Shown: positions 7,954-15,902, numbered from the stretch's first letter. The stretch is 17,146 bases of DNA from CAZVWW01 sp964631265 (GCA_964631265.1 CAZVWW010000043.1:1-17146); one strand, 5' to 3'. Notes: generated from the letters alone by a model not told the origin. Translations and numbers: made by a program.

Positions 7954-8003
7954 GGCGGTTCTTATTTTGTAAAAATCGCTTATCGAAAGAGCCGCCCCCT
8001 TTT
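7954..8003 (+). terminator. Stem-loop with T run between precursor and GNAT: attenuator
   Basis: GGCGGTTCTT (7954-7963) pairs with AAGAGCCGCC (7987-7996) over ten base pairs, one of them a G-U wobble, and TTTT follows at 8000-8003. The loop is long (23 bases) but contains a small ATTTT/AAAAT pairing. It would reduce transcription into the GNAT gene, keeping the enzyme below the precursor, as is common in peptide operons. Confidence 0.6.
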
Positions 8004-8024
8004 GGATGAGAAGAGGTTTGACAT

Positions 8025-8912
8025 TTGAAGCAGATCACAATTTTCAACCATCAAAACGCCATAGCGTTTCTGGATTATTCACGGATTTATGATCATAGCA
8101 GAATCAAAAAGACGATTGAAGAAATGTATTCAAAACAAGCCTTCGCCATTGGTTTGACGATTGATGAAATGCCAGTCGGTTTTTTAACAGTAGTCAATCA
8201 AGAACCGGAGAAGTGGAGATGCGATGGGCCTTTTATCCATCAGGAACATCGCAACCTGGGATACGGAAAACAGCTTGTGGCCGAATTATGTCATTTGGCC
8301 CAAAAAGAAGGGGTCCAAGCCGTCTATTTCAGATACATGGAAAAAGGAGCCACCACAAAGCCATTTCTGGCGATTATGAATACTTTTGGATTCAAGCCTT
8401 CCGGCTACACTAGAAAGGTCTTTATAACCCCTATAAGGGAAATTGAAAAATTTAAAGAGATGGTAGATAAAAAATACGCCCGTTATCTGGAAATGAACGG
8501 CGGGAAAGTCATCAAGCGTTTTTGTGAACTGACAGAAGGGGAGATTGAACAGCTCAAATCAGAAAAAGGGATCCAATACCCGGAGAACTTTTATCCCTTT
8601 CGGTCGGAAGATGTGGATATGACCCATTCGAGGATCATCTTCAAAAACAAGGACCCGGCAGCCTGGATCGCCTACAGGATCCTTGGAACCTCTGCTATTT
8701 ATGTGGATCGCTTCTTTATTAAGGAACGCTACAGAGCCCATGGACTTTTCTTCCCCCTCTTTTATTACACCTATATAACGACTCCTGAAACCATTAACAA
8801 GCTGGTCCTTTACATCAAGGGGCACAACACAAGTATGCTTAGTCTGTTTAGAGTCTTCAGGGATTGTGATAAGGTTGAGGATACGATGATTGAACTGATC
8901 AAGGCGTTTTAG
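8025..8912 (+). CDS. Tandem-GNAT acyltransferase, putative RiPP acylation enzyme
   Basis: This 295-residue protein looks like two GNAT folds in a row. The first half has the acyl-CoA binding motif RNLGYG (Arg76-x-x-Gly79-x-Gly81) after GPFIHQEH and ends in the typical NTFGFKPSGY. The second half repeats the pattern in degenerate form (FFIKERYRAHG around 231-240, then HNTSMLSLFRVFRD). The start is TTG at 8025 with GAGG eight bases upstream; no in-frame ATG fits better. It lies downstream of the precursor and shares the A+T-rich composition of the radical SAM gene. GNAT-type enzymes are known to add fatty acyl groups to RiPP cores (goadvionins, selidamides), so acylation of the terminal Lys or new N-terminus is a reasonable inference. 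It could instead be a self-resistance acetyltransferase. Confidence 0.8.
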   Translation: MKQITIFNHQNAIAFLDYSRIYDHSRIKKTIEEMYSKQAFAIGLTIDEMPVGFLTVVNQEPEKWRCDGPFIHQEHRNLGYGKQLVAELCHLAQKEGVQAVYFRYMEKGATTKPFLAIMNTFGFKPSGYTRKVFITPIREIEKFKEMVDKKYARYLEMNGGKVIKRFCELTEGEIEQLKSEKGIQYPENFYPFRSEDVDMTHSRIIFKNKDPAAWIAYRILGTSAIYVDRFFIKERYRAHGLFFPLFYYTYITTPETINKLVLYIKGHNTSMLSLFRVFRDCDKVEDTMIELIKAF

Positions 8913-8975
8913 CCCTTACTGAGTTGGTAGACAATCAAGATATAACACTAGCGACGGTTTGGGATGAACTTACCA

Positions 8976-9026
8976 TCAGACACGGTCCTTTATCTTTTCT
9001 GCAACAAATTTTGTGTTGCCGGTACA
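8976..9026 (-). pseudogene. Fossil fragment of a flavodoxin (EFR1-type) gene
   Basis: Bases 8982-9025 match 16686-16729, inside the intact flavodoxin-ferredoxin gene, at 41 of 44 positions in the same orientation. On the - strand the fragment reads CTGNTKFVAEKIKDRV and then stop, against GTGNTKFVAEKIKDRL in the intact protein: the FMN phosphate-binding loop and first helix. Similarity ends abruptly on both sides. The fragment has no start codon or ribosome site and is not a working gene. Confidence 0.75.
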
Positions 9027-9048
9027 ACTTCCCCGCAAACATCCACTG

Positions 9049-9057
9049 TGATATAAT
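9049..9057 (+). promoter_or_regulatory. Extended -10 promoter of the signalling operon
   Basis: TGATATAAT is a perfect TATAAT with an extended -10 TG. It lies about 35 bases before the kinase GTG start, and transcription would begin near 9064. No strong -35 is at the right distance. The site sits just downstream of the flavodoxin fossil. GAGGGA (9077-9082) is the probable ribosome site of the kinase. Confidence 0.55.
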
Positions 9058-9091
9058 GATACTAATAGCTTGAAAAGAGGGATGGGATACG

Positions 9092-12000
9092 GTGAAGAAG
9101 ATCAACGATGACTTATGTGACAAGATCATAAAAGCAATCGAAAGCCTGGGGGATGGGCCAGTCTCGGCTCCTGTCAGTTTCAGCGATTCAGAAAGAGAAG
9201 AATGCCCGGGTATAACCGGTGCTATCGAAACAGCCGGGAAAAGACAAAAAAATCTTGATTTTCTGGATAAACTCCCCTCTCCTGTCATGACGATCGATAC
9301 CGATTACACCATCACCTACATGAACGAAGCCGGAGCGGAGTTCGTTGGACGAAGCGCTCAGGAGGCGATCGGTCTGAAATGCTACGATCTGTTTAGAACA
9401 ACGCACTGCGGGACAAAAGAATGCAGATGCTCGATTGCCATGGCCCGAAACACCCAATCTCAAGGGGAAACAGTCGCCAATCCCCGGGATGAAGAGATAC
9501 CGATCAAATACACCGCAGTTCCTTTAAAAGATACACAGGGAGGTATAAAGGGAGCTCTGGAGCAGTTCATAGACATCAGCGATAACAGGGAAATCATCAA
9601 TAATCTCGAGGAACTCAAGTTGAATTACGAAAAGCAGATGTGGATAACAGAAGGCGTGAACGGGGTATATGCGATCGCCCGCGGCGAGACCGACATGAGA
9701 AAACTTTCCAAGAAGATCTGCAGCTATCTGGCAAAGTATCTTGAAGCTCAGATAATCACATTTTACATCATGGAGGATGAAATGCTCTATCTCAAGGGGA
9801 GCTACGCCTTTAAAATGAGGAAGAGTCTCGGAGACAAGATAGAACCCGGGGAGGGGTTGACCGGTCAGGCCGTTTTGGAGAACGAGATCATATCGATAAC
9901 CGACATCCCCGAGGACTACACACGGATCAATTCATCCATCGGGGACAGCCCTCCCAGAAACGTTGTTGTGGCGCCTTTCTCAATCGGAGACAAGGTCTAT
10001 GGCGTGGTGGAAATAGGGGCATTTCAGGAGCTCGACAACAGAAAACTTGAGATGCTCGATACATTGAAAGAGCCGCTCGCCACGATAATAAGGTCCATTG
10101 CAGAGCAGAACAGGACTAAAACCCTCCTTGAGAAGACAAAGAAACAGTCGTCTGAGCTTGAGAATCAGAGAGAGGAGCTCAAGGCGGCCAATGAATCACT
10201 GAAGGAGCAGACCGATCAGCTGAAGCAATCGGAAGAGGAGTTGAAACAGCAGAGCGAAGAACTTCAGGCATCAAACGAGGAGCTTGAGGAAAAGCAGAAT
10301 CTTCTGGAAAAACAGAAAGAGGAGATTGAAAGATCTAAAAAGGCCGTTGAAAAGCAGGCGAAGAAAGTCGAAGCTTCAAGTCAATACAAATCAGAGTTCC
10401 TCGCCAATATGAGCCACGAGCTGCGTACGCCTTTGAACAGCTTGCTTCTGCTCTCGAAGAATCTTGCGGAAAACAGAAATGGAAATCTCGACGAAGACGA
10501 AGTCGAGGACGCCCGGATCATTTACGAGGGCGGGAACAACTTGTTGAACTTGATCAACGACATCATGGATCTCTCAAAAGTCGAGGCGGGAAAACTCACG
10601 ATCAACAGCGAGACTGTCAATCTAAAAACGGTTACTGAGAATCTCAAGAAGATCTTCGCTCCCGTAGCAAAGAAAAAAGAGCTGTCATTTGATATCCACA
10701 TCGATCAGGATGTACCATCGGTGATAAAAAGTGATGAACAGAGACTGGAACAGATACTGAAGAACTTCCTCTCAAACGCATTCAAATTCACCCGGGAAGG
10801 GAACGTCCGTCTGGAGATCTCAATCTCGGATAAAGGAGAAGCAGTGGAGATGAGCGTCACAGACACGGGGATCGGGATCCCGGAGGATAAGCAACAGGAG
10901 ATCTTTGAGGCATTTCAGCAGCAGGACGGTTCAACGAGTCGTAAATACGGAGGCACCGGACTCGGGCTGACCATCTCCAGGGAACTTACGGAACTCCTCG
11001 GAGGGGAGGTAGCCCTTCAAAGCAAAGAGGGCGAAGGCAGTACATTTATCCTGACGCTCCCTTTAAAGAGCGCGGGGAAACCTGAAACGCCTGAGAAGAA
11101 AAGAAAACCGCAGAAAGAGGACAAGAACGGGGAGGCCCCTCCACGAAAAGACCTAAAAGACATTCCCTCCGATATTATTCCTGACGACAGAAAAGATATA
11201 AACCCCCGTGACAGAATGCTACTTATCATAGAAGATGACCCTGATTTTGCCAGGACACTCTACAAGTTCAGCAGGAAAAACGACTATAAATGCCTCGTTG
11301 CCGGAGACGGGAAAACCGGCATAATACTCGCCAAAGAGTACGAGCCCGACGGCATTCTGCTCGATCTCGGACTTCCCGATATCAACGGGGAGGAAGTGCT
11401 CGAACAACTCAAATACAGCCTAAAGACAAGACATATACCGGTTCAGATCATCTCCGGCCGCGAAAAGGATGCGAGCAGCGCAAAAATCAACGGGGCTATC
11501 GGATATCTGAAGAAACCGGTCTCCCGGGATGATCTCGACAGCATCATAGACCGGATTGAGACCGAAAACAGGAAAGAGATCAGAAAGATACTCTTCGTTG
11601 AGGATGACGAGGGAAATATCAGAGCCGTCCGGGAACTCTTCAACGCCAGTGATATAGAGATGAAGAGTGTCAATACCGCCCGTGAGGGTCTTGAGGAGAT
11701 AGAGAGGGATGGCTACGACTGTGTGATTCTCGATCTGGGGCTTCCCGATATGTCCGGCTTTGAACTGATCGAAAAACTCAGGGAGAACGATGGGAACGAG
11801 CTTCCACCGATCATCGTTTACACCGGCAAAGAACTCACCGAGGAACAGCTCGATGAGCTCGACAAGTACACCTCGTCAATCGTCATAAAGGGATCTGAAT
11901 CATACGAGAGACTACTCGACGATGTCTCTCTCTTCCTGCATTCCGTTGAATCAAAGCTTGAGGAGAACAAAAGAAACACCTTAAAGATGCTGCACGACGA

Positions 12001-12391
12001 GGATGCCATGCTCAGGGGCAGAAAGATACTGCTCGTAGATGATGATATGAGAAACAACTACGCCATGTCGCGGCAGATCATGGGATACGGACTCGATGTG
12101 GACATGTCCAAGAACGGGCAGGAGGCTGTCAACATCCTACAAGAGGACGATTCGTACGAACTGATACTGATGGACATCATGATGCCGGTCATGGACGGCT
12201 TCGAAGCTACAAAGAGGATAAGAAAAATGGACCATTACAGGAACGTACCAATCATCGCCCTCACTGCCAAGGCAATGCCTCAGGACAGAGACAAATGTCT
12301 CGAAGCGGGCGCGTCTGAGTACCTGACAAAACCGGTGGACTTCGATAAACTGATGTCTTTACTCCGGATATTCCTGTTCAAACGGGGATGA
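9092..12391 (+). CDS. Soluble hybrid histidine kinase: PAS-GAF-coiled coil-HisKA-HATPase-REC-REC-REC
   Basis: This 1099-residue cytoplasmic sensor kinase has no membrane helix. Domains in order: a PAS domain (about 50-165) with four clustered Cys (97, 106, 111, 113); a GAF domain (about 195-345); a long Glu/Gln-rich coiled coil (about 345-430); HisKA with phospho-acceptor His442 in NMSHELRTPLN; HATPase with NFLSNAFKFT, DTGIGIPE and GGTGLGL. After a charged linker come three receivers with acceptor Asp758, Asp881 and Asp1028, each with the acidic pocket (IEDDP, VEDDE, VDDDM) and a conserved Lys. All three look active. The start is GTG with GAGGGA nine bases upstream. CheR, CheB and a second kinase follow in the same direction, making a multi-step phosphorelay with a methylation branch. 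The signal is unknown; redox or a small molecule would fit PAS and GAF. Confidence 0.93.
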   Translation: MKKINDDLCDKIIKAIESLGDGPVSAPVSFSDSEREECPGITGAIETAGKRQKNLDFLDKLPSPVMTIDTDYTITYMNEAGAEFVGRSAQEAIGLKCYDLFRTTHCGTKECRCSIAMARNTQSQGETVANPRDEEIPIKYTAVPLKDTQGGIKGALEQFIDISDNREIINNLEELKLNYEKQMWITEGVNGVYAIARGETDMRKLSKKICSYLAKYLEAQIITFYIMEDEMLYLKGSYAFKMRKSLGDKIEPGEGLTGQAVLENEIISITDIPEDYTRINSSIGDSPPRNVVVAPFSIGDKVYGVVEIGAFQELDNRKLEMLDTLKEPLATIIRSIAEQNRTKTLLEKTKKQSSELENQREELKAANESLKEQTDQLKQSEEELKQQSEELQASNEELEEKQNLLEKQKEEIERSKKAVEKQAKKVEASSQYKSEFLANMSHELRTPLNSLLLLSKNLAENRNGNLDEDEVEDARIIYEGGNNLLNLINDIMDLSKVEAGKLTINSETVNLKTVTENLKKIFAPVAKKKELSFDIHIDQDVPSVIKSDEQRLEQILKNFLSNAFKFTREGNVRLEISISDKGEAVEMSVTDTGIGIPEDKQQEIFEAFQQQDGSTSRKYGGTGLGLTISRELTELLGGEVALQSKEGEGSTFILTLPLKSAGKPETPEKKRKPQKEDKNGEAPPRKDLKDIPSDIIPDDRKDINPRDRMLLIIEDDPDFARTLYKFSRKNDYKCLVAGDGKTGIILAKEYEPDGILLDLGLPDINGEEVLEQLKYSLKTRHIPVQIISGREKDASSAKINGAIGYLKKPVSRDDLDSIIDRIETENRKEIRKILFVEDDEGNIRAVRELFNASDIEMKSVNTAREGLEEIERDGYDCVILDLGLPDMSGFELIEKLRENDGNELPPIIVYTGKELTEEQLDELDKYTSSIVIKGSESYERLLDDVSLFLHSVESKLEENKRNTLKMLHDEDAMLRGRKILLVDDDMRNNYAMSRQIMGYGLDVDMSKNGQEAVNILQEDDSYELILMDIMMPVMDGFEATKRIRKMDHYRNVPIIALTAKAMPQDRDKCLEAGASEYLTKPVDFDKLMSLLRIFLFKRG

Positions 12392-12401
12392 TTGGCTGAA
12401 T

Positions 12402-13232
12402 ATGAATAAAAAACAGATTCGGGACTTCGAGATCGACCAACTGCTCGAAGCGATCAATTTCAGATACGGTTACGATTTCAGGAATTATGCCCGGGCATCA
12501 CTCGAGAGGAGGCTCGACAGCCGCCTGAAAAAGCTGAACCTGAACAATATCTCAGAAATGAATCCCCTTGTCCTTCACAACCGGGAGTTCTTCGAGGCCC
12601 TTTTGAGGGATTTGTCCATTACCGTGACGGAGATGTTCCGTGATCCGGAGGTTTTCAAGGCGATCAGAGAGTCCGTCTGCCCGCATCTTCGAACCTATCC
12701 GCGTATCAATATCTGGCATGCCGGCTGCGCCAGTGGCGAGGAAGTCTACTCCATGGCGATCATCTTGAAAGAAGAGGGCCTGCTGGAAAAGGCAAGGATA
12801 TATGCCACCGACTATAACAACTACTGTTTGGAAACGGCTCAGAAGGGGATCTACCCGATTGACAAGGTCAAGCTCTTCACCGAAAACTATCAAAAGAGCG
12901 GCGGCAAATCAACGTTTACCGACTATTACAAGGCGAAGTACGAATCAGCCAAAATCGATGAATCGCTGAAAAAGAACATTGTCTTTGCAAACCACAACCT
13001 GATAAAAGACGGAAGGTTTGCCGAGATGCATCTCATACTTTGCAGAAATGCCCTGATATACTTCGACCGGAAACTGCAGAACAGGGTACTCGAACTCTTC
13101 AAAGACAGCCTGGTCCCGCGGGGATTTGTCATCCTCGGAAAAAAGGAGACGCTGAGATTCACCTCCGTGGAAGAGGACTTTGAAGATTTTAGACAGAAAG
13201 AACGGATATTCAGGAGACGGCTTGATGTATGA
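12402..13232 (+). CDS. cheR: CheR-family protein-glutamate methyltransferase
   Basis: This 276-residue protein is a CheR-type S-adenosylmethionine-dependent methyltransferase that forms glutamyl methyl esters on receptor or kinase coiled coils. The N-terminal helical domain has the basic RASLERRLDSRLKKL stretch, followed by LSITVTEMFRDPEVF. The SAM-binding domain has IWHAGCASGEEVYSMAI, IYATDYN, and CRNALIYFDRKLQ, the counterpart of the CheR CRNVLIYF motif. The length is normal and there are no extra TPR or PAS domains. It begins 10 bases after the kinase and overlaps cheB by eight bases, so the two are translationally coupled. No methyl-accepting chemotaxis protein is in the window; the partner is probably the operon's own kinase or a distant receptor. 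Confidence 0.92.
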   Translation: MNKKQIRDFEIDQLLEAINFRYGYDFRNYARASLERRLDSRLKKLNLNNISEMNPLVLHNREFFEALLRDLSITVTEMFRDPEVFKAIRESVCPHLRTYPRINIWHAGCASGEEVYSMAIILKEEGLLEKARIYATDYNNYCLETAQKGIYPIDKVKLFTENYQKSGGKSTFTDYYKAKYESAKIDESLKKNIVFANHNLIKDGRFAEMHLILCRNALIYFDRKLQNRVLELFKDSLVPRGFVILGKKETLRFTSVEEDFEDFRQKERIFRRRLDV

Positions 13233-13791
13233 CTTCGTTGTGATAGGGGTCTCCGCCGGAGGGATGGAAGCGCTTTCAAGGATAATCCCGGAACTCCCCG
13301 GGGACTTTCCACTGCCGGTTTCGATCGTTCAACACGTTAAGAAGGGAACGGATGATTTCCTGGCGAACTACTTAAACTCGTTAAGCAGTTTAAGGGTGAA
13401 AGAGGCGGCATGGAGAGAGAAGATCAAGCCCGGAACAGTTTACATAGCGCCCGCCGGATACCATCTTCTCATAGAGAAAGACAGGACTTTTGGGCTCAGT
13501 GTTGATCCGGCCGTGAACTTCGCGATCCCGTCCATCGATGTGCTCTTCGAAACAGCAGCCGGGGTGTATGGACCAAAACTGGTGGGGGTTGTTCTGACGG
13601 GTGCCAATAGAGATGGAAGCAACGGCCTGAAGAAGATCAAAGAGAACGGGGGAATGGCGATTGTGCAGAACCCGGACGATGCCCGGAACCCGGAGATGCC
13701 CCGTTCTGCTATTGAAGCAGTGAAAGCGGACAGAGTCGTTGAACTGTGTAAGATAAGCCAAATCTTAAAAGAAATAACAAAGGAGCAATGA
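13225..13791 (+). CDS. cheB: CheB-type protein-glutamate methylesterase lacking a receiver domain
   Basis: This 188-residue protein is the methylesterase domain of CheB alone; it removes methyl esters added by CheR. The catalytic triad is Ser10 (IGVSAGGMEAL), His37 (SIVQHVKKG) and Asp130 (VLTGANRDGSNG), and FAIPSIDVLFETAA fits the family. The normal N-terminal receiver that controls CheB is absent, so its activity must be controlled in another way, perhaps by receivers on the neighbouring kinases. The start is ATG at 13225 within the end of cheR, with AGGAG (13212-13216) eight bases upstream. An in-frame TTG at 13180 would extend the protein into a stretch coded by cheR and is rejected. Confidence 0.92.
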   Translation: MYDFVVIGVSAGGMEALSRIIPELPGDFPLPVSIVQHVKKGTDDFLANYLNSLSSLRVKEAAWREKIKPGTVYIAPAGYHLLIEKDRTFGLSVDPAVNFAIPSIDVLFETAAGVYGPKLVGVVLTGANRDGSNGLKKIKENGGMAIVQNPDDARNPEMPRSAIEAVKADRVVELCKISQILKEITKEQ

Positions 13792-13793
13792 AG

Positions 13794-15743
13794 ATGACTG
13801 CTGATAAACCGAAGCTATTGATTGTCGATGACGAACCCGGCAACCACAGGGTGTATGAAAGGATACTCGAACCGCTTAATATTGAGATTGTAAAGGCGAT
13901 GTCCGGGCTTGAGGCACTGGAGGTGGCACACCTTCATGATTTTTTCCTGATTCTCATGGATGTCCAGATGCCGGAGATGGACGGATTTGAAACGGCCTCC
14001 CTGATACTCGAGCATCCGAAAACGAAACACATCCCTGTCATTTTCCTGACAGCCATCGCCAAGGACGAGAGATTTGTCTTCGAGGGGTACAGCAGTGGTG
14101 CCGTCGATTACATGATAAAACCCATTAACGACATTGTCTTGAAGAGCAAAGTGGAGGTCTTTCTGCGCCTCTTCAAAAAAACGAAGAATATCAAACGATT
14201 GAACAAGACGCTGGAAAAGGAAAGAAAAAGGGCGGATGAGGCTAACCGGGCCAAGAGTGAGTTTCTCGCCAATATGAGCCATGAGATACGTACCCCCATG
14301 AATGGAATCCTGGCAACCATTGACCTTCTGGAGGAACATATAACAACTGAGCAGACAGCCGAGTATCTGCGGACGATACGGGAATCATCAGAATCCCTCC
14401 TCCGGATCATCAACGACGTGCTTGACATCTCCAAGATAGAGTCGGGCAAACTCGAACTCGAGAATATCCCCTTCGATATTCGAAGGCTCTTCAAGGACAC
14501 GACCAATCTCATGTTCGCAAGCGCCACCAAAAAAGGACTTGACAATTACCTGGAGATGGCCGAAGATATTCCGGAAGTCGTGAAAGGGGATCCGCTGAGA
14601 TTGAGACAGGTCCTACTGAACCTCCTGAGCAATGCCCTGAAGTTCACCGAAGAGGGATATATCAAGGTCAGTGTGAGGAAAACGGACGAAACAGGAGAAG
14701 CCGTGAATCTTGAAATACGGGTCGAAGACACCGGGATCGGTATAAAAGAGGACAAGAAGCAACAGCTCTTTGAGAAATTCATGCAGGCGGATATGACGGT
14801 GTCGAGAAAATTCGGCGGCACAGGTCTGGGCCTCGCCATCATCAAGAACATCGTAACACTCATGGATGGCGAGGTCAGAGTAGAAAGCGACTATGGCAAT
14901 GGGACTGAGTTCATCATCATCCTCTCTCTTGAGAAGACAAGTGAAGAGGAGGCCAGAGAAATCCTTGAAAAGTCCCGCCAGGATAAAAAAACGGGGAAAA
15001 TCCCTGCAAACCTGAAAGTACTGCTGGCCGAAGATAATCGGATCAACCAGAAGGTTGGAAAAAAACTATTTAGTCGATTCGGTTGGAGATGCAGCGTGGC
15101 AGCGAACGGCAAAGAAGCTGTCAAGATGGCCCTGAAAGAGGATTATGACATCATCTTTATGGACGTCATGATGCCCGAAATGGATGGACTGAACGCCGCC
15201 AGACGGATCAAGAATCATAAGGTTACCTCCATTATCGCCTTGAGTGCCAGCACACTTGACGCAGATATCAAAAAGTGCTACAATGCTGGCATGGACGGCT
15301 TTGTAGCAAAACCGATTAAACGGAATGAACTGCTCCGGGAAACGATTAAGCAATTACCGGAGGATAAACTTGAAGCCCCATCGAAGGTGGATCGCGGGCT
15401 CATAGAAGAGAACTGTCTGGATATGGATACAGTTCTCAACAGTATCGCCCCCATTTTTGTGGAGGATATGAAAGAGAAGAGGGAAAAGCTGCTGGAGGCT
15501 GTTGAAACGGGCGATCATTATACCGTACAGAACATTGCCCACAGCATCAAGTCAAGCAGTATCTACGTTGGCGCCCAGGAACTCTCCGAACTCGCCAAAA
15601 AGCTCGAATTTGCTGCAGAGAGGAAGGAGCCGCTTGAGCTTCTCCGGGAACTCCTGGATAAGATGCTCAACGAATCTGTTGAGGTCCTTGAGTATTTAAT
15701 CGAGCTGATCGATCGCTTTTCCCAACGCAACGATCAGAATTGA
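13794..15743 (+). CDS. Hybrid histidine kinase: REC-HisKA-HATPase-REC-Hpt
   Basis: This 649-residue cytoplasmic kinase starts with a receiver (acceptor Asp56, pocket VDDEP), so another kinase probably drives it. Then follow a short coiled coil, HisKA with His163 (NMSHEIRTPMNG), HATPase (NLLSNALKFTEEG, DTGIGI, GGTGLGL), a second receiver (Asp457 in FMDVMMPEMDG, pocket AEDN) and a C-terminal Hpt domain with His583 (IAHSIKSSSIYVGA). All phospho-sites are intact. The Hpt would pass phosphate to a response regulator outside the window; no DNA-binding output is encoded here. ATG at 13794 is chosen because AGGAG (13781-13785) is eight bases upstream; the in-frame ATG at 13788 is only two bases from it. 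The gene follows cheB almost directly. The first kinase's receivers and this one suggest a branched relay. Confidence 0.93.
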   Translation: MTADKPKLLIVDDEPGNHRVYERILEPLNIEIVKAMSGLEALEVAHLHDFFLILMDVQMPEMDGFETASLILEHPKTKHIPVIFLTAIAKDERFVFEGYSSGAVDYMIKPINDIVLKSKVEVFLRLFKKTKNIKRLNKTLEKERKRADEANRAKSEFLANMSHEIRTPMNGILATIDLLEEHITTEQTAEYLRTIRESSESLLRIINDVLDISKIESGKLELENIPFDIRRLFKDTTNLMFASATKKGLDNYLEMAEDIPEVVKGDPLRLRQVLLNLLSNALKFTEEGYIKVSVRKTDETGEAVNLEIRVEDTGIGIKEDKKQQLFEKFMQADMTVSRKFGGTGLGLAIIKNIVTLMDGEVRVESDYGNGTEFIIILSLEKTSEEEAREILEKSRQDKKTGKIPANLKVLLAEDNRINQKVGKKLFSRFGWRCSVAANGKEAVKMALKEDYDIIFMDVMMPEMDGLNAARRIKNHKVTSIIALSASTLDADIKKCYNAGMDGFVAKPIKRNELLRETIKQLPEDKLEAPSKVDRGLIEENCLDMDTVLNSIAPIFVEDMKEKREKLLEAVETGDHYTVQNIAHSIKSSSIYVGAQELSELAKKLEFAAERKEPLELLRELLDKMLNESVEVLEYLIELIDRFSQRNDQN

Positions 15744-15862
15744 GAAGAGCAGATGAAAGCGATCGCCGCAATAGCCCGCAAACATCATCTGTTCATTTTT
15801 TCATTCTCATAAGCTGGAACCCATTCAAAATGGGCCATCGGCAGGATCAGAGAATGTTTTCG

Positions 15863-15892
15863 GCAAACAGAACTGTCCCCTTTGCTTTTTTT
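15863..15892 (+). terminator. Stem-loop with T7 tract ending the signalling operon; repeat-like sequence
   Basis: GCAAA (15863-15867) pairs with TTTGC (15881-15885), and inside it CAG-AA-CTG forms a second short stem, with TCCCC bulged. TTTTTTT (15886-15892) follows, as in an intrinsic terminator on the + strand. The phrase AACTGTCCCC resembles REP-type intergenic repeats I recall from other genomes, so it may be a mobile repeat used as a terminator. The 159-base gap also has a CCCATT-CAA-AATGGG hairpin (15820-15834) without a T run. Confidence 0.45.
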
Positions 15893-15902
15893 CACAGCTT
15901 TC

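Noticed and set aside
8963..9052. Short + strand frame across the flavodoxin fossil
   Set aside because: It has no ribosome site, and the conserved reading frame of this stretch is on the other strand.
12552..12893. - strand frame inside cheR
   Set aside because: It is a shadow of the strongly conserved CheR coding sequence, with no start signal.
15711..15764. Inverted repeat GATCGCTTT ... AAAGCGATC around the last kinase stop codon
   Set aside because: The loop is 36 bases, no T run follows, and the left arm is coding. It is not a convincing terminator.
15820..15834. Hairpin CCCATT-CAA-AATGGG
   Set aside because: The six-base stem has no T run on either strand, so no function can be assigned.
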